A stretch of DNA of 64,000 nucleotides from Apricaphanius iberus (lineage: Eukaryota; Chordata; Actinopteri; Cyprinodontiformes; Aphaniidae): positions 186,001 to 250,000 of the forward strand of contig JAPXFQ010001774.1 in NCBI GenBank assembly GCA_028564705.1, read 5' to 3'. The position numbers and the translations under genes are program-made. Under the pieces are notes generated by a model, which was not told where the DNA came from, ran no database searches, and saw only the letters and a list, made by a program, of their open reading frames with translations. Below are positions 41,862 through 52,021 of the stretch, piece after piece. How positions within the stretch are numbered: position 1 is the first letter of the stretch; each line of letters starts with the position of its first letter.

Positions 41862-43567
41862 GCTTTTTGCTTCTCCCGCAGCTCTTTCCTTTTAGCATCA
41901 ACCAAGGCAGAATTGGGAGGGTTGCTACACCTTCCTGCTACATGTCCATCTTCTCCGCACTGGAAACAATATCCTGGTCTGGGCCTTGGACTTGTTTGTA
42001 GTACTGGAGATTGCTTTTGAGGGCTGTGCTTTGTTCTAACTGGCTTAGCTTTATGTGTCTTAACAGCTTTAGGTTTGACAGACTCATCTGTTTTGAAAGT
42101 GGAGAGAGCTGCAATTTGAGCTTGCATGCTAGCTATTTGTATCTGAATCTGTTCCATGACGGAAGGCAAACTATCACCTTTAACTTGTGGGCTAAGATCA
42201 TTAATTTCACTAGTAGATACGGCTTATGCATTAGCTTGGACTTTAGCTTTACCAAAACCTAAGTACTGTTTCATGCGACTAGCCTTAGCTGCTTGTTTAT
42301 CCTCTTCTGTGCGCAGCAGCAATAGAAACTCTGAAAAACTGGGGGGATTATTCTGCCTGTGTTCTAGCTGGAGTGATGTGATCAATGCATTGTTCCAGCA
42401 CCCTCTACAGAATTGTTTGAGCAGCTGCTTGTCTGCATCACTCACATTTACGACTTTCTTTCTCACAACTTCGTTCAGGAAGGACTGCAAACGGTGAAGA
42501 TAGCTAGATGGCTTTTCTCCTGCATTCTGGTGAGTGTTGAGAAATTTTGCAAACAGTTCATCACCATCTTCCACTGTTCCATAAGATGAATTGAGCAAAT
42601 CCATGTAGGCATAAGGAGTAGCCTGGGGACCTAAGGATTTCACTACCTGTGCAGCTGGAGGTAGGAGGCTGTCAACCATTTTCCTGACCAACTGCGACTG
42701 AGAAATGGTGGGATCAGTTAGATAGAACTCTACACTAGATCACCAGGTCTCGTAGTCCACCTCATGATTGGGACAAGGGGTTCGACCCGAGAAAGACCTC
42801 AGTTTAACTTGTGAATAAAACTGTGATGCCATTTCTGTGCTCTTCACAATGTGCTCCACCACCACACGCTGTACTTCAGGTGTGCTGAGATGATCTGGGG
42901 ACATACTAAAGCGCTTTGCTGTCTCTGCTACACCAGGTGAAGCTAATGGAGGTGTGGCTTCAGCGTGAGGCTGGCTTTCCGTGGAGGTCGGTTTGGATTG
43001 TCCGAGATAAGTACTCTGTTCAGTTTGAGCTGGTGAAAGTTTTGGCTCAGTGGTTGCACATTGAGAGGGGATCATGACATCTTCAGGCTGTAGTGGGGCA
43101 GAAGTAATTGGCGTCTGAACCACCTTGCTGTTTTCGACTGGGGTCTCTTCTGAAAGAGTTGTAGTTATTCTGTTCAACTCTTCTCTCAAAATGTCTTCGA
43201 AAGACTTCCCACTCAATTTGGCTATGCCTTTGAGCTCAGACAGGAAAGTATGGGTAGTCTTAGTTCCTACTCGACTGCTGTAAACACTGGCTAGTGTTTT
43301 TACACAGTGGGTGATTGAGGGGTTTGTGGAACTAACCCTTTCTACTGGTAAAACAGGTTCAAGTGCTTCCGCTGCTTCCCCGGACTCATACTCAAAAATG
43401 GCCTGAGTATCAAACTCAGACTCAACATCATCAATAACAATCAATCGACTTATTTTCCCATATTGCTTGAGATAGTCCCAAATTTCCTCATCTACAGGGG
43501 TACCAGTCAAACCACTAACAATAAGTGAGTTAGGCACCTTGATACCTTCTTTCTCAATGATATCCAT
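41819..43567 (-). pseudogene. Gypsy gag, PNMA/ZCCHC12-like, two in-frame stops
   Basis: One frame runs from the ATG at 43567 to the TAA at 41819 but is cut twice: TGA after VDYETW (about 42740) and TAA after KVQANA (42224-42226). Both would arise by C-to-T changes (CGA to TGA, CAA to TAA). The N-terminal 80 residues (SLIVSGLTGTPVDEEIWDYL) look like the RRM-like domain of PNMA proteins. The central part (LVRKMVDSLLPPAAQVVKSL, YGTVEDGDELFAKFLNTHQN, AGEKPSSYLHRLQ) is capsid-like and close to the PNMA/ZCCHC12 pattern. A CCHC knuckle, CFQCGEDGHVAGRC, precedes the end. Gag would form the particle that holds element RNA. The rest of the element is intact, so the stops may be recent, sequencing errors, or bypassed. 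Confidence 0.85.
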
Positions 43568-43597
43568 TTCAAAGATGTACTAGTAACTAATAAAGAT

Positions 43598-43618
43598 TTT
43601 TTTTTTTTTTTTTTTTTT
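43598..43618. repeat. Poly-T tract in the Gypsy leader
   Basis: About 21 consecutive T (A on the coding strand) lie just upstream of the gag ATG, in the untranslated leader. Such runs are prone to length errors. Confidence 0.8.
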
Positions 43619-43722
43619 AAACAGAAATCTGAAAATAGCTTTCAAATAATATGACTGCTACTCTTATTACTGAAATCAGGAGTGACATTCATGTGTGGCT
43701 ATAACGGTCTGTTCACAGAGCT

Positions 43723-43740
43723 CTCCTGGCTGGCTCGCCA
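43723..43740 (-). promoter_or_regulatory. Gypsy primer-binding site for tRNA-Arg
   Basis: The coding strand reads TGGCGAGCCAGCCAGGAG, complementary over 18 nt to the 3' end plus CCA of vertebrate tRNA-Arg(ACG) as I recall its sequence. It starts 12 nt inside the 5' LTR (spacer 43741-43752), which is more than the usual few bases. Confidence 0.75.
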
Positions 43741-43752
43741 AGATTTTTCCCG

Positions 43753-44803
43753 TGTAACCCAATCCGGGAGTAGTACACGTATTAGGTAAACTAGGTTCGA
43801 ATAAAGCTCACACCACCGTAATAACCACAATGAAAGACACAGACCCACACGATAAGTTGCAGAGTAAACTTAGATTTAGTGAACACTTGTTGCAGTTAAA
43901 ATTGTACAACAGTTATGAAAAACAGCTAGTATAGAAAATAAAACAAATAAAAATAAAATGGCGCCTTCAAAAGAATTAAAGAGTTTGATAAGTACTGGTA
44001 CTGTGTTGTGTCCAGTTCAATGTTCAGAGTTCTTAAAGTCACTCGAGTGCTTTCGATTGTTTGTGTATGTGTTCCAAGTAGTACCAGCACAGTGTGACTG
44101 GTATAATCCTACCACAACAGATATGTCATCTGCAGCTCAGTGGTTTCTCATGTAGACTTGGTTCCACTGGGGCGGCTCGCCATCTATAGGATTCCTCTAG
44201 GTTTTCAAGATTTTCTCCAACTCCAAATAAAAGACCTGACCGATTCACATAAACTCCAAAACTGAGTGAAGTCACGCTGGGTCTCTCTCAGCGCAGTCTC
44301 AGCGCGGTCGCGATGTTCGTCTGCGGTCCCTATGGTAACGTGCGGTTCGGCTCGGAACGGTGTCGGCATTAATGCCTCCGCTCGTTGCTGGCGTGGCTTC
44401 TCGCTGCTCAGCTCAGGATGGAAAAGGAAGAGGTATTTCGCGCTGACTCTCTTCCTAAGCTGAACGTGACTTCTAGTTAGCTGCTAACTCACGACGTGCT
44501 CTCAATAGGTGAAGTTTCTATGCTGCCTTCAGGTGCAGTCAAGTCATTTAGACACTTTAAAAAATAAACAAATAATCTCTTTTCACTTTACAAAATAAAC
44601 AAATAATCTCTTTTCACTTTACAAAATAAACATAATATCTTTTGAATGTTTTAACTTATTTACACGATGTATTCAGAGCATGAAATACACACATTTATCT
44701 TAATTTAACTCTCACTTCCAAATAATGTTCCAATATAGGAAGAAAACTGAGGGATTTCTTATTTCTTTCTAAGTAGTTACCATGGTTTTACACCTGGGTT
44801 ACA
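43753..44803 (-). repeat. Gypsy 5' LTR (right copy)
   Basis: 1051 bp. It would carry the promoter for the minus-strand transcript. It contains two full 31-bp tandem units. The block 44155-44510 differs from the left LTR by clustered small indels while both sides match. The TGTAACCC and GGGTTACA ends are perfect. Confidence 0.92.
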
Positions 44804-44807
44804 TATA

Positions 44808-44955
44808 TATTATCCTTTATTATTTATTCGTATTTCTTTTTTTATTTCACTTATTTAAGTTCTGTACTGGAGAGAAAAGTTGCTGGAGTCAAATTCCTTG
44901 TATGTGTCATACTTGGCCATTAAAGCTGATTCTGATTCTGGTTCTGGTTCTTTAC
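44808..44955 (+). other. Rex1-like LINE 3' UTR, second part and tail
   Basis: After the Gypsy insertion the LINE UTR resumes: GTTGCTGGAGTCAAATTCCT, TTGTATGTGTCATACTTGGC, then a TGATTCTGATTCTGGTTCTG tail. The end AAAGCTGATTCTGATTCTG is a typical tail of Rex1-type copies. This shows the two flanks of Gypsy were once one LINE. Confidence 0.7.
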
Positions 44956-46353
44956 CCCCAAGCTAAATTTTTTTCTACAGAAAAATTAGACATCTGCAGA
45001 TTTCCGCTTATATGTAGACAGATGAATAACAACAAAACAAGTCACAGTGTAATGATGCATTAGGACGAGCATGTACTTCACTCTACACCACCTGTATTCT
45101 CTGTCTAAACACAGCTGTTTGAAGGCTTAGTGGGATGGAGTCAAAACACCGATCTGCTGCAGATGTTGCCTAACTTCTTATTCCTCAGATGTTAACAGTA
45201 AACTACCGTGCAGAGCTGAGCAGACAATTGGAGTAGAGCAGTGGAGGCTGTATTCTAAATGTGGCATAAAATAATTCATATTTTAATCTAGATGAGAGAG
45301 TTTCCTTTACTGGACATACTTTACTTTTTTGCAACTTGCTGTTCTCCTTAATTAAAGCCTTGACTTGCCCTGATCTAATCCTAAAGTGTCTCTGAGGCGT
45401 TCTCCACTGGGCTGAGCTTGGATTCTTCTCGGTAAAGAATCTCTATTTCAGACTGTCTTGCAACTGTGAGGTGACAATTCTCAACTTAAATTAGCAATAA
45501 ACAATACACACAAAAGTTAGGCAAAGAAAAAAATGCTGATTAAAACTCTTTTTTTTCCCTTTTTTTTTTTAAAGGAGTCTGTTACCCTTAGTTGTTGTAC
45601 AGTTTCCTCCATTGCCAGATGCCATCAAAGAGTTATTTTGTGTTTGGGAAGGTTTTCTTTCACAAATTTCGGTTCAGAATTCTTGACTTAAGACTCATTT
45701 TCTGTTGGCAAATGGTAACAATTTGCATTTGATGCCTAATTACTGAAGTATAGGTCCTATGCTACAGCAAATACTACATTTTGAAGTTCAATTTAATACT
45801 GGTTTTAGGTGATAAAAATATATTTAAATTTTTGTTTTTTCCCGCTTATTATTGGTTTAGCTAATTTCTACTACTGTGGGGGAAAAGCAGATTTATTTTA
45901 TATTTGAAGCTGTTCTAAAAAAAATTACATCTTTTTAATTAAAATATTCCAATAGAGAACTCTGAAAGAGAAAGAATTTTAGAATAAGCATTAATAAGTG
46001 AGTAACTGTAAAATCAGCTTTAAATAACTGATTAAGATTATATCTCTGAACTAATCCTACTTTACAAAAGACATAGGCAGTTCCATAGAGAATAAAAAAG
46101 TCTTAGCCAGTTTACTAGTTATGTAGATCCAGGGAAGAGCTGTAGTTTCTCATCCTTTATTGACCTCTAGATAGATTAAATATTATCAGTGTACAGCCTG
46201 TCAGTTTTTATTTATATTCCACTACAAGTATGTACGATTAGATCAGTTAACTGTTTTTAAGATCCTGAATAAAACTCTATTATTCAGAGCTGTCTTTGAG
46301 TCCTAAATTGCAGTTTTTATTAATATGTTTAATGTAAATTATAAATGTTTTCT
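44956..46353. other. No gene recognised
   Basis: AT-rich. A frame of 93 codons overlapping the LINE tail (44782-45063) has no motif. Simple T and A runs only. Confidence 0.5.
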
Positions 46354-46400
46354 GTAAATGATTCTCATGTTTTTTGTTCTTAATTTATTTATTTTAACTG

Positions 46401-46757
46401 ATTCTTGTGTTTTATCTGTTTTTAATTTGCATACTTTTACATTAATTTGTTTTTATGCTTTACCTAAATTGCTGTAACTGATATGATTTTGCTTTTTATT
46501 GTTTTTTAAATACAGTTACTGCTTTTAATCCATTGCTAAATGTTTTCATTATTTGATTCTGGTGTTTTATCTGTTTTTAATTTACATACTTTTACATTAA
46601 TTTGTTTTTATGCTTTACCTAAATTGCTGTAACTGATATGATTTTGCTTTTTATTCTTTTTTAAATACAGTTACTGCTTTTAATCAATTGCTAAATGTTT
46701 TCAGTAATTGATTCTCGTGTTTTATCTGTTTTTAATTTCCATACTTTACATACATTT
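46401..46757. repeat. 155-bp tandem repeat
   Basis: ATTCTTGTGTTTTATCTG at 46401, ATTCTGGTGTTTTATCTG at 46556 and ATTCTCGTGTTTTATCTG at 46711 mark a 155-bp period. Two full units and a partial third are over 90% alike. It is AT-rich and non-coding. Confidence 0.85.
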
Positions 46758-46925
46758 TCTTTTATGCTTCAATGACTAAATGTTTTCCTTCCAGTGATTC
46801 TCTGTTTTAATTTTCATACCTTTTGGTTTCTTTACCACTGAATCATGTAAAGCACCTTGAATTTCCTTGTTTTGAAAGTGTGCTGTAAAAATAAAAGGTC
46901 TTTGCCTTGTCTTGTTTTGATTACC
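46758..46925 (+). repeat. Probable retroposon 3' end
   Basis: ATGTAAAGCACCTTGAATTT, then GTGCTGTAAAAATAAAAGG and TTTGCCTTGTCTTG form the tail pattern of common fish LINE/SINE 3' ends. The 155-bp array may belong to the same UTR. Confidence 0.4.
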
Positions 46926-47382
46926 ATCCTGGAAAATGATGGACTGATGAGGCTATAGGCTGAGGCCATGATGGCCAGGGGCGGCCTTAACACTGATAAG
47001 TCTGCTCTTTCATTTTGTTTATTCGGATCTGCTTTTAAAGTCGTTTTCATTTTCTCATGATTGTTTTCCAAGGTTTCCCTTGTTTTTTTTTTCTATTTTC
47101 AGGAGATTTGGTGATATATATAAAAATATATATATATATATTACAAACAATGTTGCGAGTATGATGGTGTCATGAAAAAAAACCCTGGCTAATTTCAATG
47201 TTGTAGTTGGTATTTTTTTATTCTATTTAAAGAAATTAAGATTAATTTATGAGCAGTTAGTGACATACTCTAGAGCGTGATGGCTAATGGCTCGAATGAT
47301 CTTAAACTCTCTGTTTTACAGAAACTAATGGATGACTGTGATTGGGCACACTATGTTGTGAACCACCCTGTGTTCTCTGGAG
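46926..47382. other. No gene; AT microsatellite near 47115-47145
   Basis: A (TA)n run lies near 47125. No frame or motif is supported. Confidence 0.5.
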
Positions 47383-47945
47383 CAGGGGTTTTTAAAGTTT
47401 TTCACCTTGAGGCCCAACTTTTCAAGGACAAAATTACCCGGGGCCGATCAAATTATTACAATGAATTTATTATTATGAAATATTATTAATAATCTCAAAT
47501 CTATTAGTTTCATAGTGTAAATAAGCCACATGAAACAATATGCTCATCACAAAGCAACTTATTTTTGTCATTTATTTGTAAACCTGCACATAAAACATTA
47601 TACTGATCCAATCATCGGAACAATTGAGCACTCAAGGCCCAAATAAGGCTCATTAACAAAATATCCACACTAAAAATATTTCTATATAATTATAAAGCTA
47701 GTTAAGTAGGGAAAATGTCACTGAGGTAAGAAGGTTTAGCTGTAAAGATTGTGTTGCCATAGTAATGCGCTAATGGAGATTGTTTCTCAGTGAGGAAAGA
47801 GAAAATCTCCTCTTTTAATTCATACAAACGGTTGAGGACCTGTCTCCTTGAGAGCCATTTCACCTCACTCTGGTAGAGCAGGTAGACATGATCGGTCTCT
47901 AAGTTCTCACAAAGCCTGACAAAACATCTGGAGTTTACGGCATTT
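47383..47945 (-). mobile_element. hAT transposon relic with transposase fragment
   Basis: The left end CAGGGGTTTTTAAAGTTTTT resembles hAT terminal repeats (CAGGGGTT.CAAACT). On the minus strand at about 47935-47765 a frame reads RLCENLETDHVYLLYQSEVK, WLSRRQVLNRLYELKEE and IFSFLTEKQSPLAHY. That is the conserved EVRWLSRGxVLxRxxELRxE block of Charlie/ZBED-type hAT transposases. The dimerisation domain and most of the RNase H-like core are lost. No right-hand terminal repeat was found. Confidence 0.65.
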
Positions 47946-47954
47946 TTTCAAAAA

Positions 47955-48700
47955 GAAATGTATGGTTTTTACACTTTCGTCCATCATTTTCTGCATCGAT
48001 GCCTCTCTTTTTTGGCTGCAAGGCTTTCACAGCACATTACGCCGACCTTAGAATCACTGCATTGGCTCCCCGTATGTTTTAGGATCGATTTTAAGGTTCT
48101 TTTAATGGTTTTTAAGTGTCTTAATGGTCTTGGGCCTTCTTATCTTTCTAAACAGCTTTTACTGTATGAACCTTTGCGGACTCTGCGCTCCTCTGGCAGC
48201 CGTCTACTTATCATCCCTAAATTCAGGACACGGACTCAATGCGAGGTGTCTTTTCACTAATATGGCCCTCACCATTAGAACAGGCTGCTGGAGGACCTCA
48301 GGGCAGCAGAGAATGTTCATGTTTTTAATACCTCAAGATTCACCTTTTTTAGGCCAGCTTTTAACTGATTATGTATTAATTAATTTATGTTTAATCGCTC
48401 TGCATATTTTATTTGATTGAATCCTTAGTTTAGCTTTTAACGGATTATTATTTGATAATTATTTATCTGCTTTGCATTTTTATTTGATCATATCTGGGAG
48501 CTATCAAGGTATTGCTTGGGTGGAGTTGATGGTACGAGCCCTACCTCCTCTGGGCGCCCTGGGTCAGTGCATTGGCTGCTGCTGTTGATATGCTGCTGCC
48601 GATGCAGATGGCTCCCATGATGGCGTTTCCTGGTATTCCTGATATTATAGTTGTGATGATGTTTCTATTTTGGGTTGGGGAAGGGTGGGGTTTGTTTCGA
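47955..48700 (+). pseudogene. L2-like LINE: ORF2 C terminus and 3' UTR
   Basis: The frame ending at 48260 reads LESLHWLPVCFRIDFKVLLM, VFKCLNGLGPSYLSKQLLLY and PLRTLRSSGSRLL. These are hallmark C-terminal boxes of L2/Maui ORF2. In other frames the closing part (FMFLIPQDSPF) follows. The UTR then shares the GC block (GGGCGCCCTGGGTCAGTGCA, CCGATGCAGATGGCTCC) and the TTGGGTTGGGGAAGGGTG phrase with copies at 23622-24340 and 32400-32830. There are several frameshifts. It is 5' truncated, and no clean tail is visible. Confidence 0.75.
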
Positions 48701-49466
48701 TGCAGTGGCTTTCTATTTTTGTTGGATGCAATTGGATGGACTTCTGTAGGCATGCAGACAGTAATGCAACAGGAGCAGTATCTTGTTACTTTAGCTCATG
48801 TTATTTGGGATTTTTCTTGTTGAGATTTTCCGCACAGCCTTTTTTTCCTGTCAACTCTTAGAATTTAAGGTGTTTTTTCTACTCTGTTTTGCATGTTGGA
48901 CCATTTGGAGGATTTCTGCTAATTCCTGTAAAAATGTTGAATATGAAAAGTAATTGGAAAGTTTTTCAAAGTCTTTCAGCTTTACCAAAATCAGTTAACT
49001 TCTCTGCGATAGCTAAATCACAAAGACGGAACACTACAGATTTTATGCAGCAGCAAAAGGTGAAGAAAGTACAAGGATGTCTCAGAAAAAGTAGTTACTA
49101 AAAGCGATCAGCCTGGAGACAATAGCAAGGAAACAAAAATCGTGGGGCATTTGGCTAATTGGGTGTTTTTCAGAAACATATCATTGTCTAAAAAAACACT
49201 GTACACTTTTTTAAACTGTACAGACAGGGCTTGTTTAAGTTTGAACTCTTACTGCCATAATTATTTACTGACTTGTTAAGAAGCAACAGAGCAATCCTGA
49301 GCTTTGCAATACTTCCAACATGATCGTTGCATCATCATGCTGTGTGTTTTCTTTACAGGATCATGGAAGCTGGTCAGAGCCACACTTTACAGATTTTTTC
49401 TTTTCAAACTTTGTATTTTGAATTTGAAAAAACTTGTATAATTTTCCTCTGGTTTCACAAAACATG
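48701..49466. other. No gene recognised
   Basis: Frames up to 83 codons carry no motif. AT-rich. Confidence 0.5.
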
Positions 49467-49800
49467 CACTGCCTGACCAATAAAAATGTTACCACCTGCT
49501 TTTTTTTTAGCTAATCGGTGTGAGCGTCCCTTTGGACATTTATTACATGGGCAATTATCTATGAGATAGTGACAAGTTATTTAACCCCAACTGATGCAAT
49601 AAATATTTCTTAAACAACCATGTTGAATTACATCACATGGTTAGGAAAAGCTGTAGTCTGGTTCAGTACTATTACACCATTGTTATGCACCAAGCAGGGG
49701 AAATATGTAAGAAGATTGCAGAAACTATAAACTATAAAAATTTGGTTAAGGATTGTCCAGTGGCTTGTTAAAAACTTGAGGGATTATGAGGAACCATTTT
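49467..49800 (+). mobile_element. Possible Tc1-like element fragment
   Basis: CACTGCCTGACCAATAAAAA, then TGTTACCACCTGCTTTT, resembles the left terminal repeat of a fish Tc1 family (CACTGCCTGGCCAAAAAAAA..CACCTGG) from memory. Downstream sequence has no intact transposase, and no matching right end was found. Confidence 0.35.
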
Positions 49801-49923
49801 CTTCAATTATGAATTCAGAAATAAATCCCTAATGATTATGATCCACTCTATGTTAAACATTTGGTGAAATCAAATGGGATTTTTTTTTTTTTTTGAAGAA
49901 CTCGAGACTGACTGGGGTCAGTT

Positions 49924-50600
49924 ATATGCAGTGATGCTGGTAATGCGTTATTTAGTAGCGCGCTACTCCTAATATGACTACTCTCACACGTTACCATTTC
50001 CATACAGGTAAACAGATTAAAGTTATTTGTTTAAGCCACTGTGTGTTACTATTTTTTAAAATTTCTTAAGCAAAATGATATATTTGGCAGATGGCGGCAA
50101 AGGCATTAGGGAAAACAAGCAACGAAAGCAGCAAACAGGGTCCCACGTATCTTCAATAACACTGCTTACATCTTTCTGTCGTAATCCTAATCAGCTGATT
50201 ATCCCCTTTATGGTCGCCATGCTTGTTTTGGCCTGAGTCTGAGATTTATAATCTGCACTCTGAGACTGCCCCCTAGTGGAACTCTCCAGTAGTATGTGCA
50301 GTGACTAAACAAGTACGTAAGACACAGCTCGTTGTTTCCTAGTTGCTGGTGACAAAGTGAGGTTAAAAACCACATATGCTGTTAAAATACACTTCCAATA
50401 AAGTAAGAATTGGCAAAACTAGTCATGTTGAGGCAGTAGGGAGTTTTATTGGCACCTGCTGAAAATGACTAATAAAGTAACTTGTAATCTAACGTAATTT
50501 ACTTTTAAAATAAAGTAATCAGTAAAGCAACTAAGTTACTCCTGGAAGGAGTAATCGGTAGTCAGTAATCAGATTACTTTTTACAATTAACTGTGGCAAA
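49924..50600. mobile_element. GTTAC-rich repeat, candidate non-autonomous element
   Basis: The left end GCAGTGATGCTGGTAATGCG, then TAGTAGCGCGCTACT, and the right end with AGTAACTTGTAATCTAACG, GTAATCAGTAAAGCAACTAA and GGAGTAATCGGTAGTC are built from GTAAC/GTTAC/GTAATC motifs. A repeat with such ends is widespread in teleosts. It has no coding content. Borders are approximate. Confidence 0.4.
50266..50279 (-). promoter_or_regulatory. CTCF-like core motif, minus strand
   Basis: The minus strand reads CCACTAGGGGGCAG, a full match to the CTCF core consensus. It lies inside the GTTAC-rich repeat. Confidence 0.4.
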
Positions 50601-51210
50601 ACAAACAATCTTGGGTTGTTTTTGCAGTTGGTCAGTTCATCAAAATTATGGGGTCAAAGAAGCAGGTCAGATGACAACATAAATACACTGAATAAGTAGT
50701 TTATTCCGTCAGTGTTTTGTTTCCTTCCCTGATGGCAAAGGCATATTCCAAGATAAAGTGAAGACACACACCTACTGTAAAGTTAAATTGAAGTTACTTG
50801 ATTCTGTTAGTTAACAGTAAAATTATCCTAAACTTCCGATGGTAGAAATATCCCTTTGGATTGGCCTCCGCTGTCGGGTTCTGTGTAGATATGTGCAGAC
50901 TGGTGCTGTTCCTCACATTTTTTTCCTACAGAGTGTGACTGGCAGGTGCTGCTCCAGCTGCAGCAGATTTGGACTCATTACAATGGAAACATAAAAGGAG
51001 AGCGGCTACCTAAAGCAGACGCCAGATCACTAACCTCAATCAAGTGCTCCATGTGAAGCCTAATCCTTGTTGCCTCCCTCCTGCAACGGTGACACCTTCC
51101 TCCATGCCATTACTTGGGTGGGTGCCATTTCTCAGACTGCCATCCATAGCCTTGCCTATCAGTTTCCATCTTGCTTACTTATCTGACCACTCTCGAGACG
51201 CCTCCATCTA
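50601..51210. other. No gene recognised
   Basis: Mixed composition with a GC-richer part (50930-51190). No motif-bearing frame. Confidence 0.45.
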
Positions 51211-51540
51211 GGGGTGTCACGATCGAAATTACGTTATGGCCTTCATCCAAAAGAGGATCGTGATCCCCTCCTGCCATGTTTACATATTGTGCATCCCACT
51301 CGGGACGCCGCAGCAACAGTTAGCAGACACTTCTTCCTTCTTCCTTCTAACAATAACAGCCAATATCCTGCTACTCAGTGCTCACCTGCCATACTTACCC
51401 TTTTTCCAGCACCATCGCTCTCTGCAGTTTTCCATCGCTGCCCTCCCCTGAAGCAGCGCTTCTACTAAAAGAAAGTAAACTCATTTCAAACGTCATTACT
51501 GTGTTGAGCATGGGTTGTATTTGCACAAAAGTCTCTCTGA
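51211..51540. other. Possible hAT-type end, otherwise no gene
   Basis: CTAGGGGTGTCACGATCGAA at 51209 resembles the first bases of a hAT family common in fish (AGGGGTGTCACGATT). No second end or transposase was found. The frames at 51214-51468 have no motif. Confidence 0.3.
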
Positions 51541-51556
51541 GAAACCAAGAGATCTA

Positions 51557-51582
51557 GTATACCCTGTCAGAACAGGGTATAC
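51557..51582. repeat. Perfect 11-bp hairpin
   Basis: GTATACCCTGT, loop CAGA, ACAGGGTATAC: 11 of 11 pairs with a 4-base loop. It lies just outside the LINE fragment that starts at about 51600. It is not followed by a T run, so a terminator role is not indicated. Confidence 0.7.
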
Positions 51583-51599
51583 CAGAAGAAATTGAATTC

Positions 51600-51945
51600 A
51601 ATCACCATTTAGTAAATTCTTTACATGTATTCATCCACCTCTAATCACTTTTAGTTTCTCTTTCAGTTTCGCTGTACTTTCTACATATTTAATGCGATTA
51701 CAAATTACATGTTGGACTGTCTCACTCTCCACTCCACATCCACACATACCTGTAGAATGCTTCCCTATCAAATACGTAGTAATATTAAGTCCGGTATGTC
51801 TCATTCTTAATCGTGAAGTTAATCTCTGATCTCTAATATTCATTCTCATATCTTTCAATTTTCTTACTTTCTCCTGTATTTGAAATAAGTGTCTTCCTTT
51901 CTCTTCTTTTTCCCACTTAATTTCCCACTCTTTCATTCTTATTCT
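51600..51945 (-). pseudogene. Second I/Nimb-like LINE fragment, ORF2 end
   Basis: A 101-codon frame has WEIKWEKEEKGRHLFQIQEK, then RDQRLTSRLRMRHTGLN, and the C-terminal zinc-finger-like MCGCGVESETVQHVIC. The parallel region of the neighbouring LINE (GRHFHSIQSSV..YTRLRLDHCGF..CSCGRKVETVLHVLMEC) shows it is a related but distinct copy. It begins where the neighbour's 3' UTR ends, at an A/G-rich junction. Confidence 0.7.
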
Positions 51946-52021
51946 TCTTCTTGTTCATTTCCGGCAGGCTAGACGCCGCAAGGCGCATTGCTGCCTTTCA
52001 CTGTTTCTTAGCAGAATTGCA

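Larger units (their letters stand above)
35965..44803 (-). mobile_element. Full-length Ty3/Gypsy element with PNMA-like gag
   Basis: 8839 bp bracketed by direct LTRs (35965-37059 and 43753-44803), read on the minus strand. Ends are TGTAACCC...GGGTTACA with a 4-bp TATA duplication. Order on the coding strand: 5' LTR, tRNA-Arg-type primer site, gag, pol (protease, RT, RNase H, integrase), polypurine tract, 3' LTR. Large parts of the LTRs are identical, so insertion is recent. Pol is fully open, but gag has two in-frame stops. Confidence 0.94.
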
